A DNA stretch of 64,000 nt from Xenophilus sp003671765 (GTDB lineage: Bacteria > Pseudomonadota > Gammaproteobacteria > Burkholderiales > Burkholderiaceae_C). This document shows positions 57,740 through 64,000 of the stretch, in pieces. The stretch's first letter is position 1; every line of letters begins with the position of its first letter. The notes below the pieces were generated by a model, which saw only the letters and a list, made by a program, of their open reading frames with translations, was not told the DNA's origin and searched no databases. The position numbers and the translations under genes are program-made. Location: the NCBI GenBank assembly GCA_051414805.1, contig CP166702.1, forward strand, positions 3,782,001-3,846,000. Reading direction: 5' to 3'.

Positions 57740-57833
57740 GGATCGTCAAGTGAACAGTGATGATTGTCCATTTTCGCCAGTAAGCGGCGCGCCAACAATG
57801 GCGCCTTCTTCTACCCTCACTGCCCTTCCGCCC

Positions 57834-59198
57834 ATGAGCTCCGTCCTCACGCCCGACACCTCGTCCTCCCATTCGCGCAGCGACGCCGCCTGGCTCGACG
57901 CGCACTGGATGCCCTTCACCGCCAACCGCCAGTTCAAGGCCGACCCGCGGCTGATCGTCGAAGGCAAGGGGGCGTACTTCACCGATGCCGACGGCCGCAA
58001 GATCTTCGACGGCCTGTCGGGCCTGTGGTGCACGGGCCTGGGCCACTGCCGCAGCGAGATCGCCGAGGCCGTGGGCCGCCAGGCGGCGAAGCTGGACTAC
58101 TCGCCGGGCTTCCAGTTCGGCCACCCGCTGTCCTTCGAGCTGGCCAACCGCATCAAGGGCCTGATGCCCGCCGGCGCCGGGCTGGACTACGTGTTCTTCA
58201 CCGACTCGGGCTCCGAATCGGCCGACACCTCGCTGAAGATGGCGCGCGCCTACTGGCGGGCCAAGGGCCAGGGCACCAAGACCCGCCTCATCGGTCGCGA
58301 GAAGGGATACCACGGCGTCAACTTCGGCGGCATCTCGGTCGGCGGCATCGTCGGCAACCGCAAGACCTTCGGCCAGGGCGTCGAAGCCGACCACATCCCG
58401 CACACGCAGCCGGCCATGGGCTCCTTCCACCAGGGCATGCCGGCCGAAGGCGGCGTGGCGCTGGCCAACCGCCTGCTGGACGTGATCGCCCTGCACGACG
58501 CGTCGAACATCGCCGCCGTCATCGTCGAGCCCTTCTCCGGCTCGGCCGGCGTCGTCATCCCGCCCGTGGGCTACCTGCAGCGTCTGCGCGAGATCTGCAC
58601 GCAGAACAACATCCTGCTGATCTTCGACGAGGTCATCACCGGCTTCGGCCGCTGCGGCGCCATGACGGGCGCCGAGGCCTTCGGCGTCACGCCCGACATC
58701 CTCAACTTCGCCAAGCAGGTCACCAACGGCGTGCAGCCGCTGGGCGGCGTGGTCGCCAGCAAGGAGATCTACGACACCTTCATGGCCGCCGGCGGCCCCG
58801 ACTACATGGTCGAGTTCCCGCATGGGTACACCTACTCGGCCCACCCGGTCGCCTGTGCAGCCGGCCTGGCCGCGCTCGACCTGCTCGAGAAGGAAGACGG
58901 CCCGGGCCGCGTCAAGGCGCTCGCGCCGCATTTCGAAGCCGCCGTGCACAGCCTCAAGGGCAGCAAGCACGTGCTCGACATCCGCAACTACGGCCTGGCC
59001 GCCGGCATCACCATCGACCCCGTGCCCGGTGAGCCCGCCAAGCGCCCCTACGAGATCGCCATGGCGTGCTGGAAGAAGGGCTTCTACGTGCGCTACGGCG
59101 GCGACACCATCCAGCTCGCGCCGCCCTTCATCACCGAGAAGGCGGAGATCGATCGGCTGGTGAATGCGGTGGGGGATGCGCTGGCGGAGACGGTTTGA
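57834..59198 (+). CDS. Omega-amino acid (beta-alanine)-pyruvate aminotransferase
   Basis: A 454-residue class III PLP aminotransferase. It has HWMPFTANRQFKADPRLIVE at the N-terminus, FFTDSGSESADTSLKMARAY for the PLP phosphate, LLIFDEVITGFGRCGAMTGA with the ring-binding Asp, and FAKQVTNGVQPLGGVV with the Schiff-base Lys. The sequence fits omega-amino acid:pyruvate transaminases that turn beta-alanine and similar amines into semialdehydes. ATG 57798 is an alternative start; I prefer 57834. A LysR gene diverges from it. Confidence 0.9.
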   Translation: MSSVLTPDTSSSHSRSDAAWLDAHWMPFTANRQFKADPRLIVEGKGAYFTDADGRKIFDGLSGLWCTGLGHCRSEIAEAVGRQAAKLDYSPGFQFGHPLSFELANRIKGLMPAGAGLDYVFFTDSGSESADTSLKMARAYWRAKGQGTKTRLIGREKGYHGVNFGGISVGGIVGNRKTFGQGVEADHIPHTQPAMGSFHQGMPAEGGVALANRLLDVIALHDASNIAAVIVEPFSGSAGVVIPPVGYLQRLREICTQNNILLIFDEVITGFGRCGAMTGAEAFGVTPDILNFAKQVTNGVQPLGGVVASKEIYDTFMAAGGPDYMVEFPHGYTYSAHPVACAAGLAALDLLEKEDGPGRVKALAPHFEAAVHSLKGSKHVLDIRNYGLAAGITIDPVPGEPAKRPYEIAMACWKKGFYVRYGGDTIQLAPPFITEKAEIDRLVNAVGDALAETV

Positions 59199-59224
59199 TC
59201 GGGCGGTTGGTACGCATGTAGAAG

Positions 59225-59245
59225 AAGCGCCCTGGGGGGCGCTTT
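59225..59245 (+). terminator. Rho-independent terminator after the aminotransferase gene
   Basis: AAGCGCC pairs with GGCGCTT around a six-base loop and ends in TTT. It lies 26 bases after the stop codon. The remaining gap to 59347 shows nothing else. Confidence 0.65.
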
Positions 59246-59347
59246 CCACTTGCGTTTCGCCGCGGCTGCACGCGTCTGAAGCAAGACCAAGTCGGCTCGA
59301 CCGTACTTTCAGCCGGCTGCCATGGACAGGTGCTTCAAGTCGCGCGG

Positions 59348-60496
59348 TCAGTTCAAAAGCGCAGTAGCACCCACGTTGATGAAGAAGCCGCCGCACGTCA
59401 ACCAAGCAAAAAGTACGGCTGCCAGCGCCAGCGGCTTGATGCCGGCCCTACGGATCGCGGAGACATGCGTCGTGAGACCAAGGCCGGCCATCGCCATCGC
59501 CAGCACTCCGGTGTCAATGTCGCTCAGTTGCGCGACCACCGTGGGGGGCAGCAGCGCAAGCGAGTTGACCCCCGCAACCAGTACGAACCCGACGGCGAAC
59601 CATGGAATCACCATGCCGCCGCACGCCGTGGCATTCTTCCTTCCGCCATCTGCTGCCTCTTCGTCCTTGGCACTGGAGCGGGATAGATAGGCCGACAGCA
59701 TGATCAGGAACGGCGCCAGCATCATCACCCGGACCATTTTGGCGATGACAGCTGTGTTCGCAGCCTGCTCGCTGACGGCACGCCCGGCGGCCACGACCTG
59801 TGCCACTTCGTGGATGGTCGAGCCAACGAACACGCCGTAGGCGTTGGGCGAGAGGTCAAACAACCGGTAATGTGCGACTACGTTGTAGAGAACCGGATAC
59901 ATGAACATCGCCAGCGTGCCGAACACCACCACAGTGGCCACCGCGACCATCACCTGTTCGGCGCCGCCGCGCACGACGGGCTCGGCCGCCATGACAGCCG
60001 CTGCGCCGCAGATCGAACTGCCCGCGCCGATCAGCATCGCTGTCTTGCGGTCGAGGCCGAACACCCTGGTGCCGAGGAAGCAGGCAAGCCCGAAAGTGCT
60101 GCACAGCACAGTCGCGTCAATCGCGACCCCGGTCCAGCCGACATCGCCGATGTCCTGGAAGGTCAGGCGCAGGCCATAGAGGATGATGCCCAGGCGCAGA
60201 AGGTTGGCCTTGGAGAAGTTCACGCCAGGGCCCGCCATCGGGCCGATGCGTGGGTAGACGGTGTTGCCGACCAGCATGCCCAGCACGATGGCCAGGGTCA
60301 ACGCGCTGATGCCGGTCGATTGCAGCCAGTGGATCTTGCCCATTCGGATCGATGCATATGCCAGCACACTCGTGAGGGCAAGGCCGGGAAGCAGCCGGCA
60401 CAAGCGCTGCAGTGCAGCGGGCGGGTGCGTCAGGTCAGCTGCTGAAATGGGGTTGTGCACGGCGTTCTCCATCGACGTTTCTAGCAAGTCAGGCAT
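59348..60496 (-). CDS. yeiH: YeiH-family putative sulfate/sulfite exporter
   Basis: A 382-residue membrane protein with about ten helices, family PSE (YeiH/UPF0324). Landmarks are ALTLAIVLGMLVGNTVYPRI, NLLRLGIILYGLRLTFQDIG, LIGAGSSICGAAAVMAAEPV (the conserved G-S-S-I-C-G-A-A-A) and NAYGVFVGSTIHEVAQVVAA. Relatives are linked to sulfonate breakdown as sulfite exporters, and E. coli yeiH is under YeiE control. The LysR gene 83 bases away on the other strand matches that yeiE-yeiH arrangement. ATG 60472 is an alternative start. Confidence 0.87.
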   Translation of the reverse strand: MPDLLETSMENAVHNPISAADLTHPPAALQRLCRLLPGLALTSVLAYASIRMGKIHWLQSTGISALTLAIVLGMLVGNTVYPRIGPMAGPGVNFSKANLLRLGIILYGLRLTFQDIGDVGWTGVAIDATVLCSTFGLACFLGTRVFGLDRKTAMLIGAGSSICGAAAVMAAEPVVRGGAEQVMVAVATVVVFGTLAMFMYPVLYNVVAHYRLFDLSPNAYGVFVGSTIHEVAQVVAAGRAVSEQAANTAVIAKMVRVMMLAPFLIMLSAYLSRSSAKDEEAADGGRKNATACGGMVIPWFAVGFVLVAGVNSLALLPPTVVAQLSDIDTGVLAMAMAGLGLTTHVSAIRRAGIKPLALAAVLFAWLTCGGFFINVGATALLN

Positions 60497-60579
60497 CGAC
60501 TTTGAACGGTTGCAATCTATTCAACAACCAGATAGTTCCGCTATAACCTACCTATGAAAACGTTAACCGGTCAACTGCC

Positions 60580-61491
60580 GTGCGACTGACCTTGCGCCAG
60601 CTGCAAATCTTCACGGCTGTGGCCGATACCGGCAGCACCACCGCTGCCGCACAGAGGGTCGCGCTTTCGCAATCAGCGACCAGCGGCGCGCTGAACGAAC
60701 TGGAAAGCTTGCTTGGCGCACAACTGTTCGACCGCATCGGCAAGCGCTTGCTTCTGAACGACTGCGGCCGGACGCTGCTCCCGCAAGCCAGGGCGTTGCT
60801 CGATGGCGTCCAGGAGATCGAAAGTCAGTTCAGGGTTGGAAGCGCGAACGCAGCGGCAGCGCCTCTAGTCACACGCCTACGTGTTGGCGCCAGTACGACC
60901 ATTGGCAACTATGTGCTGCCGGCGCTGATCGCCGGCTACGAAAAAGTATGGCCAGGTGCGGCGGTCGACGTGGTGATCGGCAACACGCGGGATGTCGCCG
61001 CATCGGTAACTCGCCTGGAGGTCGACCTGGGTCTGATCGAAGGGCCTTGTCACGAGAGCGAGCTTCAGGTGACGCCGTGGCTCCTGGACGAGCTGGTCAT
61101 CGTCGCCGCACCGACACATGCGCTCTTGCAGGACGACGTGCAGACGCGGGTCTCGTTGAAAGCCCTTCGACAGGCCCGCTGGTTGCTCCGCGAGCCGGGC
61201 TCCGGCACGCGCGAGGCAGTGGAGCGCGCGTTGCTGCCGCATGTGCACCACCTGCAAAGCGACATGCAGCCGGGCAGCACCGAGGCGATCAAACAAGCGG
61301 CAGCCGAAGGCCTCGGCCTGGCCTGCCTCTCGCTGTGTGCGGTGGAGGATCTCGTGACACTCGGCCGATTGGTCCTGCTGCGGACCACCTTGCCGAAGCT
61401 GACTCGCCGCTTCTACCTGGTCCATCATCGAAAGAAGCGCCTGTCGGCCAACCTGCAACGCTTCGTAGCGCACTGTGAGGGCGTAACCTGA
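60580..61491 (+). CDS. LysR-family regulator, YeiE-like
   Basis: A 303-residue regulator starting at GTG 60580 (RLTLRQLQIFTAVADTGSTT). The recognition region is AAAQRVALSQSATSGALNEL and ESLLGAQLFDRIGKRLLLND. The effector domain has LRVGASTTIGNYVLPALIAG, and DLGLIEGPCHESELQVTPWL with the conserved E-G-P. In YeiE/CysB-like proteins this domain binds sulfite or related anions. The head-to-head position with the yeiH gene makes that exporter the probable target. Confidence 0.9.
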   Translation: MRLTLRQLQIFTAVADTGSTTAAAQRVALSQSATSGALNELESLLGAQLFDRIGKRLLLNDCGRTLLPQARALLDGVQEIESQFRVGSANAAAAPLVTRLRVGASTTIGNYVLPALIAGYEKVWPGAAVDVVIGNTRDVAASVTRLEVDLGLIEGPCHESELQVTPWLLDELVIVAAPTHALLQDDVQTRVSLKALRQARWLLREPGSGTREAVERALLPHVHHLQSDMQPGSTEAIKQAAAEGLGLACLSLCAVEDLVTLGRLVLLRTTLPKLTRRFYLVHHRKKRLSANLQRFVAHCEGVT

Positions 61492-61634
61492 ATCCCAGCG
61501 GCTGCCCCGCGATTTGCAATGAACCAGCGGCTGCCAGGCCCGGTTGTGCCGTCATGTGACCTGCGTGTGAGCAATACATGAGTAGGCCGGATGACGACCC
61601 CGGCGTCAGTTGCGGCAACGCCGCGCCAGCATCT

Positions 61635-63722
61635 TCACCGTCGCCACTGGATGACGGCATCGAGCGCCACCGCGCCTTTGCCCTCCGGCCGCACCAGAAG
61701 TGGATTCAAGTCTACGGACTCGAGCTCGTCGGCGTAATTTTCGCCGAATCGGCCAAGCGCCAAGATGGTCCTCTCAAGCGCCGCGACATCCAGCGGCGCT
61801 GCTCCACGGAAGCCCGAAAACACGGCGGAAGACTTCAGGCCCGTCATCATCTCGCGCGCATGCGTGTGAGTGAGTGGCAATCTGCGGACTGTGACGTCCG
61901 CCAGAAGTTCGGCTTGCACGCCACCCATGCCGAAGACAGCAACGAGTCCGAACTGAGGGTCGCGGTGCAGACCCAACAGACACTCCACTCCGCCCGAAAC
62001 CATGGACGCGACAACCACGCCTTCGAAAGGACGTCCCGACATGCTCGCATTCCAGCGCTCGCCCAAGGACGAGAACGCTGACTCGACCGCTGCTTCGTCC
62101 GCGACGTCCAGCACGACACCGCCAATTTCCGTCTTGTGTTGCACCTCGGCCGACAACACCTTGAGTACGACCGGAAAACCGATGCGCCTCGCCGCTTCGA
62201 CCGCTTCGAGGGCCGTCGCGGCGCGTTCGGCCGCGGGGGTCGAGATTCCATAGTCGCGCAGCAGATCCATGGCTTCCAATTCGTTCAGGGCGCTCCGCGC
62301 TCGGCCATGGGCGGCACCCGCAACGACGGCGGGCGGCGCGGGCAGGTCCGCAGCGAAGTGGCTGAGCGCAGCGATGGCTCGCACGGCAGCGGACGGATCC
62401 TCGAAAGACGCACACCCCCATGCATCCAGCGCACTCGTGCGTTCAGACGAACTCAACGCGGAAAAAACGATCGCCCGATCAGGAAAGTCCCGGCGAAGCG
62501 TGGCCGCAAGATCCCGTTGCAATTGCCATCCAGCCTCTGTGCGCACGCCGTTGGCCAAGAACACCAACAGGCTGCCATAGCCACCTTTGTCCAGCATGAG
62601 CCGAGCGGTCGAGACGAGCAACTCGGGCCGGTGCATGACCTGGGCGGTGATGTCGACGGGATTGGCCGCAGCGGCAAAAGGCACTTGCTCAAGAATAAGC
62701 CGCTGTGCGTCATCCGGCATGGGCGGCATCGCAACGCCCAGCCCGTCCGCATAGTCCGTCACAAGCGCACCGACGCCGCCGGACACAGTCAGCACGCCGA
62801 GCGACTGGTTTGACGGCCGTGGCAGCGTTGAAAGGGCATAGCCGGCGTTGAATAGCTCTTCGATCGATCCGACGCGCCAAGCGCCGTATTGCCTCAGCAC
62901 GGCATCGAAAACCCGGTCGTCGGCCGCTAGCGCCGCGCTGTGCGAGCTGGCCGCGCTCGCGCCTCGTGCCGTGGCACCGACCTTGATGACCACGACGGGC
63001 TTGCCCGCCGCGCGCGCTGCCTGCAGCGAGCGAACGAAGCGTTCCCCGTCGCCGCACCCTTCCATATACGCCAGGATGACTCGCGTGCGTTCGTCCCCAG
63101 CCAACCACTCGATGCAGTCGGCCACATGCAGGTCCGCCTCGTTTCCCGTGGTGATCCAGTGCGACAAGCCGAGGTCCCGCCGACAGGCCATTGCGTACGC
63201 GTAGCCGCCGAAAGCTCCGCTCTGGCTCACGACGGCCACATGGCCAGGACTTGCCCGTGCGGTCATCATGGCCGGGCTGAAGGTGGCGTAAATCGACTGC
63301 GCCACGTTCACATAGCCGAGGCAGTTGGGTCCGAGAAGCCGGATGCCCGCCTCCTGCAGCGCTCCGACAACGCGTCGCTGCAATTCGGCGCCGGCGCCGC
63401 CGGTCTCGGCAAATCCGGCTGAGAACATCACCACGTTGCGAACCCGAGCGGCGATCGCATCGTCAACGGCCGCCTCGATCTGGTCGGCGGGTACCGCGAG
63501 AATGGCCAGATCAAGCTCCTCCTGAGCCACGCGCAGGCTCGGCACGCATGGGATCCCGTCGATGTCGGAGCGGCCAGGATTCACGAGGACAAGGGCGCCG
63601 GCGTAGCCGAAATGCCTTTGGTAGTGGAGCGGGTAGGCACCGATCTTGCCGGGTGTACCGGACGCTCCGACGATGGCGATCGATCGCGGGGAGAAGAAAG
63701 CCTCGAGTGATTGGGGGACCAT
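61635..63722 (-). CDS. NDP-forming acyl-CoA synthetase (acetate-CoA ligase family)
   Basis: A 695-residue protein with both subunits fused. The CoA-binding domain begins FFSPRSIAIVGASGTPGKIG. The succinyl-CoA-ligase-like domain carries VAVVSQSGAFGGYAYAMACR, and the phospho-histidine region lies near ASSHSAALAADDRVFDAVLR. The C-terminal ATP-grasp domain has LLRDYGISTPAAERAATALE, GFPVVLKVLSAEVQHKTEIG and ESVDLNPLLV. It links an organic acid to CoA with NTP hydrolysis. The adjacent Bug-family gene, 6 bases upstream, suggests uptake and activation of the same carboxylic acid. Confidence 0.9.
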   Translation of the reverse strand: MVPQSLEAFFSPRSIAIVGASGTPGKIGAYPLHYQRHFGYAGALVLVNPGRSDIDGIPCVPSLRVAQEELDLAILAVPADQIEAAVDDAIAARVRNVVMFSAGFAETGGAGAELQRRVVGALQEAGIRLLGPNCLGYVNVAQSIYATFSPAMMTARASPGHVAVVSQSGAFGGYAYAMACRRDLGLSHWITTGNEADLHVADCIEWLAGDERTRVILAYMEGCGDGERFVRSLQAARAAGKPVVVIKVGATARGASAASSHSAALAADDRVFDAVLRQYGAWRVGSIEELFNAGYALSTLPRPSNQSLGVLTVSGGVGALVTDYADGLGVAMPPMPDDAQRLILEQVPFAAAANPVDITAQVMHRPELLVSTARLMLDKGGYGSLLVFLANGVRTEAGWQLQRDLAATLRRDFPDRAIVFSALSSSERTSALDAWGCASFEDPSAAVRAIAALSHFAADLPAPPAVVAGAAHGRARSALNELEAMDLLRDYGISTPAAERAATALEAVEAARRIGFPVVLKVLSAEVQHKTEIGGVVLDVADEAAVESAFSSLGERWNASMSGRPFEGVVVASMVSGGVECLLGLHRDPQFGLVAVFGMGGVQAELLADVTVRRLPLTHTHAREMMTGLKSSAVFSGFRGAAPLDVAALERTILALGRFGENYADELESVDLNPLLVRPEGKGAVALDAVIQWRR

Positions 63723-63728
63723 CGGGCT

Positions 63729-64000
63729 TCAGTTGGCAGCAATGTGATTGGACGTGACCACCTGGCTCCAGAACTGGATATCGGACTGGAGGATCTTCTG
63801 GAAGTCCGAGGGGCTCGTGGGCGTGGATGAACCGATGTTCAACTGGGTCAGGCGTGCCCGCATGTCCGCGTCCTTGAGAATCGCGTTGATTTCATGGTTG
63901 AGCCGCGCAACGATCGGCTCGGGCGTGCGCGCAGCTACGAAGACACCGTGCCATCCGTTGGCGTCGAAGCGGTACCCTTGTTCGTTCATCGTTCGCACCT
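63729..64000 (-). CDS. Bug/TctC-family substrate-binding protein, C-terminal fragment
   Basis: The last 90 residues or so of a gene whose start is beyond the window edge. The visible part, YRFDANGWHGVFVAARTPEP, then IVARLNHEINAILKDADMRA and SPSDFQKILQSDIQFWSQVV, is the standard C-terminus of tripartite tricarboxylate (Bug) receptors, which bind carboxylates in the periplasm. TctA and TctB partners are not in view, as is usual for Bug genes in this group. It is first in an apparent operon with the acyl-CoA synthetase, whose start is 6 bases after its stop. Confidence 0.88.
   Translation of the reverse strand, partial: VRTMNEQGYRFDANGWHGVFVAARTPEPIVARLNHEINAILKDADMRARLTQLNIGSSTPTSPSDFQKILQSDIQFWSQVVTSNHIAAN

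Noticed and set aside
1..64000. tRNA genes, rRNA genes or CRISPR arrays
   Set aside because: I found no cloverleaf with a T-loop GTTCRAN pattern in context, no rRNA blocks and no regularly spaced direct repeats.

Overview
The window looks like a chromosomal stretch of a high-GC betaproteobacterium of the Comamonadaceae, most like Variovorax or Acidovorax. The gene content fits: a DUF3348/DUF802/OmpA/DUF2894 operon, Bug-type substrate-binding protein, many LysR and TetR regulators, PA0069-type radical SAM protein and linked suhB/trmJ/cysE. Ten copies of a palindromic intergenic repeat that I recall from that family also point there. The assignment comes from reading the sequence; no search was run. 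I see no rRNA, tRNA, CRISPR array, transposase or integrase.

Layout. 0-4.6 kb: the end of 6-phosphogluconate dehydrogenase, then a tightly overlapping minus-strand operon whose two central products have the architecture of a MotAB/ZorAB-type proton-driven stator with a long helical tail. A small MITE-like element follows it. 5-11.3 kb: VOC/DM13/TfoX genes; a radical SAM gene behind a LexA box; a GbsR/MarR regulator and an uncharacterised four-gene operon (DUF393, methyltransferase, SRPBCC membrane protein, DUF4166) that share a 26-bp upstream motif. 11.3-24.2 kb: housekeeping and envelope genes (cysE, trmJ, suhB, FUSC transporter, MscS channel, sterol-desaturase-like hydroxylase with a LytS/LytTR pair, glnS).

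24.2-31.1 kb is the most accessory-looking part: a MntA-HepT toxin-antitoxin pair, a tannase-family lipoprotein, a truncated membrane ORF, a nucleotidyltransferase gene overlapping a uracil-DNA-glycosylase-family gene, and a Fic protein with its own winged helix and an upstream palindrome. 31.3-37.5 kb: a Rieske oxygenase with an ABC solute-binding protein, a TIM-barrel enzyme and a TetR regulator, then a Cache-domain two-component system. 37.6-40 kb: a CstA-family transporter and its YbdD partner, probably controlled by that system. 40-53 kb: TetR-controlled VOC and GFA/SRPBCC groups, an M23 peptidase, a LOV-domain (blue-light) hybrid kinase, a second FUSC transporter and two Hsp20 genes. 53-64 kb: transporters and LysR regulators, an omega-aminotransferase, a YeiH-type exporter with its LysR gene, and an NDP-forming acyl-CoA synthetase beside a Bug-family binding protein cut by the window edge.

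The main structural theme is the repeat family. Most copies are intergenic, but one is translated as the N-terminus of a methyltransferase, one forms the C-terminus of a histidine kinase, and two provide the stop codons of the genes they follow.
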